This document shows positions 8,129 through 18,300 of a DNA stretch of 64,000 nucleotides, in pieces. A program made the translations under genes and the position numbers. The stretch spans positions 1 through 64,000 of the forward strand of contig JAEEJA010000095.1 in NCBI GenBank assembly GCA_016281605.1, written 5' to 3'. Each line of letters starts with the position of its first letter. The stretch's first letter is position 1. Below the pieces are notes generated by a model. The model was given only the letters and a program-made list of their open reading frames with translations, was not told where the DNA came from and made no database searches. Source of the stretch: Lachnospiraceae bacterium. GTDB taxonomy: Bacteria; Bacillota; Clostridia; Lachnospirales; Lachnospiraceae.

Positions 8129-9616
8129 TCATCTGTGAAATATAAGCACATTCCATGAGTGCTTCTTTAAGGTGACAAAACCGGAGTTATCGACACTTAC
8201 CTCCCTTGGAGTTACACAATCCTTGTTTTCAAGGGAATTGACTGCTTTAAGATCATCATGATAAAGCTCAATGTGTTTTATAAGGTTGTATTCTTTCGGC
8301 ACATTTAGCTGAGTTGTTATATCACAATCAAGGGAACGATTCAGGATAAAAGCTGTAATAATTCCATCATCATTTTTGACAGCCGCTGAAAGCAGATAAG
8401 GAACATCCTTAGCTTCGTCCGTATCGTAGGAGGCGCAAAGCGTGTTCACCTTTAGTGCAGTTCCCCTGCCGTAAACTGAAGCATGCATAAAAGGATAATA
8501 TGTGGTCTGCAGGAACAGACCCTCCGGCTCGACCATTATTGGTGCAATAACATTTACAAGCTGCGCAAGGCAGGCAATCTTTACAATGTCTGAATTTTGA
8601 ATAAGTGTGATAAGGAGACTTCCTACAACCAGTGCATCTTCAAAATTATAATGATCCTCTAACAGCCTCGGAGCTATCTGCCATGGTTTTTCTTCACTGT
8701 CATGCTCATTACTGTGGAACCAGACGTTCCACTCATCAAATGATATGTAAATCTCTTTATCAGACTTTTTTTCTTTTTTTACATCTTCTATAAACCCTCG
8801 AACATCATTTATAAATTTGTTCATCTTAATGGATGAAGCCAGGTAGTCAGGTGTGCGGTTGTCGGGATTACCAAAGTAAAAGTGAAGAGATATATAATCC
8901 ACATAATCAAAGCACTTCGAAAGTACCGTCTTTTCCCATGAACCGAAGCTTTCCATGTAGGGGTGAGAACTGCCACAGAAGATAAATTTGGCATTCTCAT
9001 CCACAAGTCTAATGAGTTTGGCAGCTTCACCTGCAACTCTCGCATACTCATCCGCGGTTTTACAGCCTATCTGCCATTGACCGTCCATCTCATTACCAAG
9101 ACACCAATACTTAATATTATAGGGGGCTTCGTGTCCGTGTGAACGCCTGAGATTTGCAAAGTACGTATCTGTCGACATATTACAATACTCAGCAAGCTGT
9201 CTGGCTTCGTCTGCACCCCTTGTGCCAAGATTTACCGCCAGCATAATCTGTGCTCCACTCTTTTTCGTCCATTCATCAAACTCAGCCAGGCCAACCTCGT
9301 TGGTTTCCACAGAGCGCCATGCAAGTTCTAGCTTTCTGGGACGGTTTTTTCGAGGACCAACACTGTCTTCCCAATTAAAACCGGACACAAAATTCCCACC
9401 CGGATAACGTATTACAGGGATATTTAGTACTTTTACAGCTTCCAAAACATCCTTTCTGAAACCGGATTCATCTGAATTAGCATTCTCCGGCTCGTATATT
9501 CCACCGTACACAGCTCTTCCTAAGTGTTCTATAAATGAACCATATAGTTTTTCATCTATCTCTGATATTATATCATCTGCCGATATACTGATAATTGATT
9601 TTGTAATATCTGTCAT
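8129..9616 (-). CDS. abfA: alpha-L-arabinofuranosidase, GH51
   Basis: 495 residues, normal for GH51. It removes terminal alpha-L-arabinofuranosyl groups from arabinoxylan or arabinan oligosaccharides. The acid/base Glu176 is in WCLGNEMDG and the nucleophile Glu295 in ISFDEWNVW, essentially the positions known in Geobacillus AbfA. The N-terminal GSFIEHLGRAVYGGIYEP and RYPGGNFVSGFNWED blocks are also GH51 hallmarks. There is no signal peptide, so it is intracellular and needs imported arabino-oligosaccharides. It has its own promoter (9670-9699) and no transporter or regulator beside it, so it stands alone. The RBS is GGGGATAGG just upstream of the ATG. Confidence 0.95.
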   Translation of the reverse strand: MTDITKSIISISADDIISEIDEKLYGSFIEHLGRAVYGGIYEPENANSDESGFRKDVLEAVKVLNIPVIRYPGGNFVSGFNWEDSVGPRKNRPRKLELAWRSVETNEVGLAEFDEWTKKSGAQIMLAVNLGTRGADEARQLAEYCNMSTDTYFANLRRSHGHEAPYNIKYWCLGNEMDGQWQIGCKTADEYARVAGEAAKLIRLVDENAKFIFCGSSHPYMESFGSWEKTVLSKCFDYVDYISLHFYFGNPDNRTPDYLASSIKMNKFINDVRGFIEDVKKEKKSDKEIYISFDEWNVWFHSNEHDSEEKPWQIAPRLLEDHYNFEDALVVGSLLITLIQNSDIVKIACLAQLVNVIAPIMVEPEGLFLQTTYYPFMHASVYGRGTALKVNTLCASYDTDEAKDVPYLLSAAVKNDDGIITAFILNRSLDCDITTQLNVPKEYNLIKHIELYHDDLKAVNSLENKDCVTPREVSVDNSGFVTLKKHSWNVLIFHR

Positions 9617-9669
9617 TCCTATCCCCTTTCTTTAACAAAATAAAAATTATTTCAAAATGTAATACCCAA

Positions 9670-9699
9670 ATTGTAAGGCAATATAAGGATTTTTGTCAA
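9670..9699 (-). promoter_or_regulatory. promoter of abfA
   Basis: Minus-strand TTGACA (9699-9694) and TACAAT (9675-9670), 18-bp spacer, about 55 bp upstream of the abfA ATG and just downstream of the preceding gene's terminator. No clear catabolite (cre) palindrome is visible. Confidence 0.55.
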
Positions 9700-9726
9700 A
9701 TTGAAAAGATGGAATTCTTTGCTGCG

Positions 9727-9761
9727 AAAAAACCCCGAAGAGCGCAAACTTCGGGGTTTTT
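9727..9761 (-). terminator. rho-independent terminator of secreted protein gene 1
   Basis: A perfect 12-bp stem, AAAACCCCGAAG (9729-9740) with CTTCGGGGTTTT (9749-9760), 8-base loop, ends in a U-run on the minus strand about 50 bases after the stop at 9812. Confidence 0.92.
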
Positions 9762-9811
9762 AGAAGGTATAGAGTTTTACTGTTTTATAAGTAAAGATTT
9801 ATAGTAAAATA

Positions 9812-11440
9812 TTACTTAACCTTGTTAGCGCTTCCACCGGCTTTCTTGATCATCTTTGTATAAGCAGCCTTCTTAGCCTTTGGAACCTTGATTGTTACAG
9901 GCTTCTTGAACTTAAATGTCTTCTTTCCCTGAATCTTTTTAAGTACCTTAGAAGCTATCTTTATATTTTTAAGCTTTTTACATCCTGCAAATGCGTTATT
10001 TCCGATAGTTTTTACCTTAGCTCCGATACCTATCTTTATAGCCTTCTTAGCCTTTGAGAATGCCTTTGCATTGATAGATACAACATCGTATGCAAAGCTT
10101 CCGTTCTCAACTATTGCACCAGAGTTAACTGACTTAGCATTAGAAACACCTGTAAGAGCAACTTCACCATTAGCTGTGATACTTGCCTTGTCTGCACTTA
10201 CTGTAGCCGCCTTTGTAACTTTATATGTATTTCCGTTAGCTGTAAATGTTGTTCCAACTGCGTCCGGATTATACTCTTTCTTAGCAGCCTCTGTCTTTGT
10301 TTTCTCTACTGCTACGTCTACAGCACCACCTGATACTGTTCCGTCTGCATTATAATTCAGCTCAACTGCCGACTCAGCATCAAGTGTTGCAGTATATGTC
10401 TGAATCTTTGTCTTAAATGAACCATCAGGATTAACTGTAGTTCCGATGTTTGCTTTATTCTTGTAAGCTGCATCAAGAGTATTGGCATGAGCTATAGCCT
10501 GCTTAAGAGCCTCTACAGAGTCAGATGCAGGTCCGTTAGGATCAAGGAAATCACCTTCTACTGTAAATCTTACTTCAATACTCTTCTTTGGAACCTCTGT
10601 TATCTTAGATACATTAGCTTCATTTGACTTATCCTTGCATATACGCACAAGGCTGTTCGTATTATTCTCGTCATCGTAGATATTTATAGCCATAGGTGTG
10701 TAATAATTACCTGATGATAATTCTTCTGCCTTCTGACCTCTGTCCATATACTTAACACCGGGATCATTTTTGATGCCACCGTTTTCAATGGTAGGATTAG
10801 CAATCTTTCTTACAAGCTTTCCATCGAAGTAAAGCTCGAGGTTAGTAAACTTAGCTGTTCCAACTGTTGGAACTGCTGCAAGATCTCTTGGATCAGGTCT
10901 TGGTATATCTGTTGCAACACCAATCATATTGAAGAAGCTGTTTGAAACAGGATCTATATCTCTCTCAGGAGTCTCCCAGTTTTTATCAGAATAGGTAAAT
11001 ATATTCTGAGCAGCTTCAGGAATATCTATACGAACACTGTAAGTACCCGCTTTGTTAATAACAGCATCTGTAATATCAACTCTTGTTGTAGGTCCCTTTG
11101 CCAGTATTGCATTGGTTTTTCCATCAGTAAGATCTGAATGCTGAAGGAAAAGAAGTGGTGAAAATGCTCCGTCTGCATGCTTTGTAACTCCACCTTTTCC
11201 ATCTGCTTCAGAGTACTCAAAGCTTGTTTTCTCAAGTCCTGTATTCTTTGAGTACCATGCATCTCTAAATACAAAGGTTCCTGCCTGCTGAACGATGATG
11301 TAAGCTCTGTAAGAGCTACTCTTCACATCACTTGGCTCTTTAGTTATAGCACCTGCATTATTTGCAGGAATAGTAACAGCTGATAATGCTAAAGCCCCTG
11401 TTAATACACTAGTTAATACTTTCTTTAATACCTTTCTCAT
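9812..11440 (-). CDS. secreted surface protein with BspA-like LRR C-terminus, paralogue 1
   Basis: 542 residues. Signal peptide (VLKKVLTSVLTGALALSAVTIPANNAGA) is followed by a roughly 300-residue N-terminal domain with SSYRAYIIVQQAGTFVFRD, AGTYSVRIDIPEA and TAKFTNLELYFDGK stretches, a beta-rich pattern that could be a carbohydrate-binding jelly roll (unproven). Next is a VGTTFTANGNTYKVT segment, one or two BspA-type LRR_5 units (VKTIGNNAFAGCKKLKNI), and a basic tail (KAAYTKMIKKAGGSANKVK). No sortase motif or anchor helix; the basic tail may bind wall polymers. The ATG has GGAGG five bases before it. It is a tandem paralogue of the protein at 11758 with the same domain order. Function is unknown; abundant export is suggested by its strong promoter and terminator. 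Confidence 0.85.
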   Translation of the reverse strand: MRKVLKKVLTSVLTGALALSAVTIPANNAGAITKEPSDVKSSSYRAYIIVQQAGTFVFRDAWYSKNTGLEKTSFEYSEADGKGGVTKHADGAFSPLLFLQHSDLTDGKTNAILAKGPTTRVDITDAVINKAGTYSVRIDIPEAAQNIFTYSDKNWETPERDIDPVSNSFFNMIGVATDIPRPDPRDLAAVPTVGTAKFTNLELYFDGKLVRKIANPTIENGGIKNDPGVKYMDRGQKAEELSSGNYYTPMAINIYDDENNTNSLVRICKDKSNEANVSKITEVPKKSIEVRFTVEGDFLDPNGPASDSVEALKQAIAHANTLDAAYKNKANIGTTVNPDGSFKTKIQTYTATLDAESAVELNYNADGTVSGGAVDVAVEKTKTEAAKKEYNPDAVGTTFTANGNTYKVTKAATVSADKASITANGEVALTGVSNAKSVNSGAIVENGSFAYDVVSINAKAFSKAKKAIKIGIGAKVKTIGNNAFAGCKKLKNIKIASKVLKKIQGKKTFKFKKPVTIKVPKAKKAAYTKMIKKAGGSANKVK

Positions 11441-11526
11441 ATGGTCCTCCGTTTCGTAATTAATAATGGATTATCGTTGTTTTTTACATGACAACACATA
11501 TACAATTTAGGTTTTACTTAATCTCA

Positions 11527-11555
11527 ATTATATTATGGTATACCACATAAAACAA
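11527..11555 (-). promoter_or_regulatory. promoter of secreted protein gene 1
   Basis: Minus-strand TTGTTT (11555-11550) and a consensus TATAAT (11532-11527) with a 17-bp spacer, giving an 80-nt leader before the ATG at 11440. The rest of 11441-11634 is AT-rich with no other feature seen. Confidence 0.55.
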
Positions 11556-11634
11556 CTGCACAATTTTGGTTATTTTTTGTACTTTTTTGCACTTATTATG
11601 TACTTTTAACTCTTTCCCTGTGTATATAAAATCT

Positions 11635-11666
11635 AGCTTAGAGGTGGGGGATTTCTCCGACTGAGT
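11635..11666 (+). repeat. dispersed palindromic element, copy 2 (half element)
   Basis: Reads AGCTTAGAGGTGGGGG then ATTTCTCCGACTGAGT on the plus strand, matching the right-hand parts of copies at 27787 and 37120, but without the left CCCCCACCT arm. It directly adjoins the U-run of the terminator at 11667. Confidence 0.7.
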
Positions 11667-11708
11667 AAAAAAAACCCGAGAGGCGCGAACACCCGCAACA
11701 CTCCCGGG
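11667..11708 (-). terminator. rho-independent terminator of secreted protein gene 2
   Basis: On the minus strand CCCGGGAG pairs with CTCTCGGG (one G-U pair) around a 17-base loop and is followed by eight T. It lies about 50 bases after the stop at 11758. Confidence 0.8.
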
Positions 11709-11757
11709 AAAACAATCGATAACATCCTGTTATCGTGAAAAATCTTAAAAGATTCTA

Positions 11758-13374
11758 TTATTTAATCTTATTTGCGCTGCCGCCCGCCTTCTTGATAAGC
11801 TTTGTGTAAGCAGCTTTCTTAGCCTTTGGAACCTTGATTGTAACTGCCTTCTTGAACTTAAATGTCTTCTTACCCTGAACCTTCTTAAGCACCTTAGAAG
11901 CTATCTTCATATTAGCAAGCTTATTACATCCTGCAAATGCATTGTTTCCGATAGTTGTTACCTTAGCACCAACAACAATCTTTGTAGCCTTCTTAGCCTT
12001 TGAGAATGCCTTTGCATTGATAGCTGTAACATTGTATGAGAAGTTTCCGTTATCAACTATAGCACCTGAGTTAACAGCCTTAGCGTTAGAAACAGCTGTA
12101 AGAGCAACCTCGCCAACACCTGTTACCTTTGTCTTATCTTCACTTACTGTAGCAGCTTTTGTTACCTTGTAAGTATTACCGTTTGCTGTAAATGTTGTTC
12201 CAACAGCATCAGGTGTATAAGTAACCTTAGCAGCTTCGTTCTTTGTCTGTGTAACAGCTGCAGCTGTTGCACCTAAAACCTTACCATCAGCACTATATCC
12301 GATAGTCTGAGCAGAAATTGCATTGAGGTTGGCATCATAGGTCTGAACCTTTGTTGAGAATGATCCATCAGCATTAACTGTGGTTCCCATGTTAACCTTG
12401 TTCTGATATCCGGCATCGATAGCAACTGCATTAGCTATAGCCTGCTTAAGAACATCTGTTGAGTCAGAAGCTGCTCCAGCAGGATCGAAGATATCTCCAT
12501 CGATTGTGAAACGAACTTCAAGGCTCTTTGTAGGAACATCCTTAATCTCAGGGAAGTCAGCTGCATTGGACTTATCTCCACGGATTCTAACTACAGAAGC
12601 TGTATTTGATTCTTTATCATATGTATTAAATACCATAGGTGTATAGTAGTTACCTGATGTAAATCCTGTAGTCTGAACTCCTCTTGCTATAAACTTAACA
12701 CCTGAATCATTTGCAAGACCACCGTTCTCAGCTGTACACTCAGCTATACTCTTAATCTTCTTACCGTCAAAGTAAAGCTCAACATTGGTAAACTTAGCAG
12801 TACCAACAGTTGGAACAGCATCCAGATCCTTTGGATCCGGTCTTGGAATATCAGTTGCAATACCAATCATGTTAAAGCATGAATTGGTTTCTGCACATGT
12901 GATTTCCTTCTGGCAACACTTGAAAACATTAGCGGATGCTTCAGGAATATCGATACGAACGCTGTAAGTACCAGGTCCTGTGATAAGAGCATCAGTAATC
13001 TCAACTCTGGTTCCCGGTCCCTTTAAAAGGATAGCATTATTCGCATCTGTTAAATCAGCATGATGCAAGTAAAGAAGCGGTGAATAAGGAACATCTGAAG
13101 CTGTTCCTGAAGAACCATCCGGGTTGGTTGGTGCGTAGCTAACAGTTTTGTTGTTAAGTACGTTAGTTTTGTTATTATTGCCATACCAATGATCTCTGTA
13201 CACGTATGTACCACCCTGCTGTACAACGATATAAGCACGATAAGATGAAGACTTAACTGTGCTTACCTCCTTAAGTACATCAGCGTCAGCCTTCTGAGTA
13301 GGCATAACTGCTGCAGATAAAGCCATAGCAGCTGAAAGAGCGCTGACTATAACTCTTTTGATTGATTTTCTCAT
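11758..13374 (-). CDS. secreted surface protein with BspA-like LRR C-terminus, paralogue 2
   Basis: 538 residues, collinear with the protein at 9812: signal peptide (RVIVSALSAAMALSAAVMPTQKADA), an N-terminal domain opening SSYRAYIVVQQGGTYVYRD and containing YSVRIDIPEA and AKFTNVELYFDGK, the VGTTFTANGNTYKVT segment, an LRR_5 unit (VTTIGNNAFAGCNKLANM) and the basic tail ending SANKIK. The C-terminal third is far more alike between the two than the N-terminal domains, so they probably share an attachment tail and differ in what the front domain binds. A Cys pair (KCCQKE) and another Cys occur here but not at the same site in paralogue 1. GGAGGG precedes the ATG. Each copy has its own promoter region and terminator, so they are separate units. 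Confidence 0.85.
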   Translation of the reverse strand: MRKSIKRVIVSALSAAMALSAAVMPTQKADADVLKEVSTVKSSSYRAYIVVQQGGTYVYRDHWYGNNNKTNVLNNKTVSYAPTNPDGSSGTASDVPYSPLLYLHHADLTDANNAILLKGPGTRVEITDALITGPGTYSVRIDIPEASANVFKCCQKEITCAETNSCFNMIGIATDIPRPDPKDLDAVPTVGTAKFTNVELYFDGKKIKSIAECTAENGGLANDSGVKFIARGVQTTGFTSGNYYTPMVFNTYDKESNTASVVRIRGDKSNAADFPEIKDVPTKSLEVRFTIDGDIFDPAGAASDSTDVLKQAIANAVAIDAGYQNKVNMGTTVNADGSFSTKVQTYDANLNAISAQTIGYSADGKVLGATAAAVTQTKNEAAKVTYTPDAVGTTFTANGNTYKVTKAATVSEDKTKVTGVGEVALTAVSNAKAVNSGAIVDNGNFSYNVTAINAKAFSKAKKATKIVVGAKVTTIGNNAFAGCNKLANMKIASKVLKKVQGKKTFKFKKAVTIKVPKAKKAAYTKLIKKAGGSANKIK

Positions 13375-13427
13375 AAGTAAAACCCTCCTTAAATTTGCGT
13401 TATTTAAACGTATAATGGTATTATATC

Positions 13428-13479
13428 AAAAAGCATGATAAAAATCTATTAAATTTTGTTCATTTTTACCATGCTTTTT
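13428..13479. terminator. long inverted repeat, probable terminator of the ileS/glycosyltransferase unit
   Basis: Arms of 17 bp (13428-13444 and 13463-13479, AAAAAGCATG and CATGCTTTTT at the ends) match at 16 positions around an 18-base spacer, and T-runs flank both sides. It lies about 130 bases beyond the minus-strand stop at 13612 and just upstream of a TATAAT (near 13419) for the next gene. Regulation of paralogue 2 is an alternative role. Confidence 0.45.
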
Positions 13480-13611
13480 TATATATTTATATATTATTTT
13501 GTCTATTTTTACTATCTTAAGTAAATTCTTTTTTTCTTTTGGATAAAATCTAGTTTACTACGGATATATTATCTTGTAATTAACAAAAAATCAACCACTT
13601 CGCTCAATTCC

Positions 13612-15396
13612 TTAATACCACATTACAAAATTACCAAACTGCTTATATTCGTACCCTGCCGAGGCAAGACCTGCATAAAGAGGTGTGTCTACAAAGCTAT
13701 AATCTGCGAGATATACGGTACTTCCGTCATGCAAAGCAGGTGATGCATTGGTATCCGGGTAAAAGTTCACCCTTCCGTAGGAGGCTACATCTAAGAATGC
13801 ACTTGGGTAATTGGTATACTGAACTGTGCTTAAATACTCTTCAAGCGGCTCTTCTAAGTAGTACATAAGCCTTGGATAGCTTACATTTCTTGATGTTATC
13901 AAAGTCTTATTTCCATCTTTATCAAGCTCCTTATAAAAGTCACAGGCCTCTGAAAGCCCATTACACCAGTAAGCACTGATTTCATCAGCATACTCCCTAA
14001 AGTAATACTTTTCAAACTTTATAAAGAACACCATGTAGATGCATGCAGGAAGAATCAAAAAAAATCCCGGAAGCAACTTTTTGAAGGAAGCCTTATTTTC
14101 ATCATTTTCTTTGGTATTATTCTTATTACTTCGTTTTTTGTCCGATACTCTTACTTTTTTATCTTTACCCACGAGCTTTAGTACAATCAATGCTACTAAA
14201 TTGCAAAGAGCACATATTCCATATGCGGATATACATATGATGGGCAGGAATATAAGATTCACGCGGTTTATGTTTACAGTAATTAAAGACCCTGTTACAA
14301 CCCCTGCCAAAAGATTGATGAGCAGGAAAAACTCGAGCCCTCTTTCCCTGAATTTACGAAAAAGATTTACTATCACAGTTACAAGTCCGAAGATAAATAC
14401 AGGAAAGCCGAATTTATAATATATTCCAAAGTCCTTTATAAAGTTCCATGGAAGTGAATCATCCTGCTTTGTGAGAATATTCATGAGATTCTTAAAGTTA
14501 TCGGGAATTTTCTTGAGACTTATCTCATCACCTCTAAAGTAAAGAAGCTTCGGAATGGTTATAAATCCAAGCTTTATCTCCTCCATGTCAGTTTTATTGA
14601 CAAGTAAGAAAAGCATGAGAGGCACACTAAGTAGAAGAAGTATCACGAATCCAAAAATCTCATACTTAAAACCCTTTTCATCTCCTTTATACCCTTTTTC
14701 ACTCTTTCTTCTTACCACTATTACAAAGATTAATTCCAGTAATATGATAAAAGGTACAACAGCCCATATGGTTGCATAGGCGTAAAGTGAAAGACCATAG
14801 AAAAGTCCTGCGCCGATATAGTACTTACGACTCTTTATCGTCATAAGCATAAAGTACATACCAAATATCAGGAAGGCAGGAGCGAGATTAGATTCTAAGC
14901 CCCATCTTGAAAGCATAATATGCCATGGCATGACACTTACAAAAAACATGGCAAAAAGGCCTACGTGACGGTTAACAAATGTCTTAAAAAGTTTATAGAC
15001 AGTCACTACTGAAAAGCAGGACGCTATGAGCATAGGTATCCTTATAACCCAGGATTTTGCTCCGAAAATCCATATAAAGGGTATTGCTAAGTAAGACTCA
15101 AGTGCATTCATACCGGACCCCCATGCAACAAGGTAAACAGGCATACTCTTACCAAATGAATCCTTACCGGTATGGGCCAGCGTGAAAGCATTGTACCCGG
15201 CAAATGCTTCGTCCTGATTTATGTCTCCGGGAACAATCCCAAACCTGTAAGCACGGCCAAATAGGGCTACCGCCAATATAACCCAGAAAAGGCAGATAAT
15301 TATAATATCTGCCTTACTGAAATTTTTAAATTCTTTTATTTTATTACTCAAAAAACTACTGAAGCTTTTCGACTGAGAGAGTGACTTTTTCTCCAT
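13612..15396 (-). CDS. integral membrane glycosyltransferase, PMT/ArnT-like (GT39/GT83 type)
   Basis: 594 residues with about 11-12 membrane helices. The first helix (IICLFWVILAVALFGRAYRF) is followed by a loop with GDINQDEAFAGYNAF, where the acidic DE pair is the usual catalytic site of polyprenyl-phosphate-sugar dependent transferases. A Lys/Asn/Asp-rich cytoplasmic loop lies near residues 405-435 and a soluble C-terminal domain of about 120 residues follows the last helix. It should transfer a sugar from a lipid carrier to protein or a surface polymer outside the membrane. The ATG at 15396 (MEKKSLSQ) is preferred; the gene then overlaps the 3' end of ileS by 41 bp, implying co-transcription. 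In-frame codons farther upstream lie deeper inside ileS. No own promoter is seen. Confidence 0.8.
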   Translation of the reverse strand: MEKKSLSQSKSFSSFLSNKIKEFKNFSKADIIIICLFWVILAVALFGRAYRFGIVPGDINQDEAFAGYNAFTLAHTGKDSFGKSMPVYLVAWGSGMNALESYLAIPFIWIFGAKSWVIRIPMLIASCFSVVTVYKLFKTFVNRHVGLFAMFFVSVMPWHIMLSRWGLESNLAPAFLIFGMYFMLMTIKSRKYYIGAGLFYGLSLYAYATIWAVVPFIILLELIFVIVVRRKSEKGYKGDEKGFKYEIFGFVILLLLSVPLMLFLLVNKTDMEEIKLGFITIPKLLYFRGDEISLKKIPDNFKNLMNILTKQDDSLPWNFIKDFGIYYKFGFPVFIFGLVTVIVNLFRKFRERGLEFFLLINLLAGVVTGSLITVNINRVNLIFLPIICISAYGICALCNLVALIVLKLVGKDKKVRVSDKKRSNKNNTKENDENKASFKKLLPGFFLILPACIYMVFFIKFEKYYFREYADEISAYWCNGLSEACDFYKELDKDGNKTLITSRNVSYPRLMYYLEEPLEEYLSTVQYTNYPSAFLDVASYGRVNFYPDTNASPALHDGSTVYLADYSFVDTPLYAGLASAGYEYKQFGNFVMWY

Positions 15397-18300
15397 TGAT
15401 CTTCCATTCCTTTTCATAGCCGAGTGATGCACCGGATGTGATAGAATCAGCCATGGCAGCCTTCTTTATCTCATCTGCATTACCTTCCATAAGACTGGCG
15501 ATTTTTTCATTATCCTTTACACCGATCTTGATTACATCCATAACCTCGAAACCGGCATCCTTTCTCATGGTCTGAAGCTTACTTATGATTTCACGAACAA
15601 ATCCTTCCTCTATAAGTTCAGGAGTAAGATGTGTATCAAGAGCCACAGTTACATTGTGGTCGGTTAAAGTTACATATCTCTCTGACTGAACTGTCTCTAT
15701 GAGGAGATCATCCTTAGTCAGTTCTTCAGGATTAGAATTAACCTCTATTGTAAGAGTTCCTTTCTCATTGAGTTCCTTCATAGCCGCATTGCCATCTATA
15801 TTTGCAAGGATTTCCCTGACGGTATTTATATCCTTACCAAAACGACGACCAAGAGTCTTTAACTGTGGCTTAAAGCTATATGTCATAAAGCTATCCATGT
15901 TATCAACCTGGCTTACTTCTTTTACATTAAGCTCTTCGCGAACTATATCTGTATAGAACTCCGATAATTCCTGATCAGCATTTACATACATAGTTTGTAT
16001 AGGCTGACGGTTCTTTATATTAGCTGTATTTCTACATGCACGTCCTAAGTTAACTATCAAAAGAACCTGTTCCATGTTCTTCTCAAGCTCGGTATCTATG
16101 TACTCTTCATGTACTTCAGGGAAGTCACAAAGATGTATACTCTCAGGTGCGCCATCCTCGTGTCCTGCCACAAGATTTAAGTAAATCTCCTCTGTTATAA
16201 AAGGAACCATAGGAGCAGCCGCCTTTGATATGGTTACAAGTGCTGTATAAAGGGTCATGTAGGCATTAATCTTATCCTGTTCCATACCCTTAGCCCAAAA
16301 ACGGTTACGACAGCGACGTACATACCAGTTACTCATCTCATCAACAAAGGTTGAGAGTGCTTTAGCTGTTTCAGGAATCTTATAAGCATCCATATTATCC
16401 TGTACTGCCTTGACCGTAGAGTTAAGCTTTGAGAGAAGCCACTTATCGATAACAGGAAGCTTATCGTACTCAAGCTTGTAGTCAGATGCTTCGAAATTAT
16501 CTATATTGGCATAGAGAACATAGAATGCATAGGTATTCCAAAGGGTTCCCATGAATTTTCTCTGTCCTTCCTTAACTGCACCACCGTGGAAACGGTTTGG
16601 AAGCCAAGGAGCTGAATTGATGTAGAAGTACCACCTGATAGCGTCTGCACCGTACTCAGCAAGAGCGGCCATAGGATCCACTGCATTTCCCTTGGACTTA
16701 CTCATCTTCTGTCCGTTCTCATCCTGCACATGTCCGAGAACAATTACATTCTCATAAGGAGCTTTGTTGAAAAGAAGTGTAGACTCTGCCATAAGTGAGT
16801 AGAACCACCCTCTGGTCTGATCTACAGCCTCTGATATAAACTGCGCCGGGAACTGCTCATGGAAGAGATCTTCATTCTCAAATGGATAATGATGCTGGGC
16901 AAATGGCATAGCACCTGAATCGAACCAACAGTCAATAACCTCAGGCACACGCTTCATAACACCCCCACAATCAGGACAGGTAAATGTAACGCCGTCAATA
17001 TAAGGTCTGTGAAGCTCAATCTTATCTGCATCATCAAGTCCGGATCTCTCCTTAAGCTCAGCTCTTGAGCCTATAGACTCTTTGCGTCCGCAACCCTCGC
17101 ATTCCCAGATGTTAAGAGGAGTTCCCCAATATCTGTTACGTGAGATACCCCAATCCTGTATATTTTCAAGCCAGTCACCGAAACGCCCCTTTCCTATTGA
17201 CTCAGGGATCCAGTTAACTGTGTTATTGTTTCTGACAAGATCATCCCTAACCTCTGTCATCTTTACAAACCATGACTCACGAGCATAGTAAATAAGTGGT
17301 GTGTCGCATCTCCAGCAGAACGGATAATCATGCTCAAACTTAGGTGCGTCAAAAAGGAGTCCGGCAGCTTCTAAGTCCTTTAATATAGGCATGTCAGCAT
17401 CCTTGACAAAAAGTCCGGCGTAGCTTGTTTCCTCTGTCATGTTACCATGAGAATCTACAAACTGTACAAAAGGAAGGTCATAATTGCGGCCCACACGTGA
17501 ATCATCCTCACCAAATGCAGGAGCGATATGAACTATACCTGTACCATCTGACATGGTTACATAATCATCAACTGTGATGTAATGTGCCTTTTTATGCTGC
17601 TTTTCAACAGTTTCATTTACAAAATCGAAGAGTGGAACGTACTCCTTGCCCTCTAAATCCTTACCCTTATAAGTTTCTAAAATCTCATAAGCCTTCTCAT
17701 CGCCTTCAGCAAGCTTTCCGAGAACAGCATCTAAGAGAGCCTCAGCCATATAGTAAGTATATCCGTCTTTAGCCTTAACCTTAACATACGTTTCTTCCGG
17801 ATTCATACAGAGTGCAACGTTAGAAGGCAATGTCCATGGAGTTGTAGTCCAAGCCAGGAAGTAAGCCTCCTCATCTCTAACCTTAAACCTAACAATGGCA
17901 GAACGCTCCTTAACAGCCTTATAACCCTGTGCTACCTCGTGAGATGAAAGAGGAGTTCCGCAACGTGGGCAGTAAGGAACAATTTTAAACCCCTTGTAAA
18001 GAAGACCCTTATCCCAAATCTGCTTAAGAGCCCACCACTCTGACTCTATAAAATCATCATGATAAGTTACATATGGGTCGTCCATATCAGCCCAGAAACC
18101 TACTCTGCCTGAGAACTCTTCCCACATACCCTTATATTTCCATACAGACTCTTTACACTTATCTATAAATGGCTCAAGTCCGTAGCTTTCTATCTGCTCC
18201 TTACCATCAATTCCAAGAAGCTTTTCTACCTCAAGCTCTACAGGAAGTCCGTGTGTATCCCATCCTGCCTTTCTTGGAACGTAGTAACCCTTCATAGTCT

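Noticed and set aside
15397-15432. Start of the PMT/ArnT-like gene at 15432
   Set aside because: It lies deeper in ileS; the ATG at 15396 directly precedes the cytoplasmic Lys/Ser segment and first helix.
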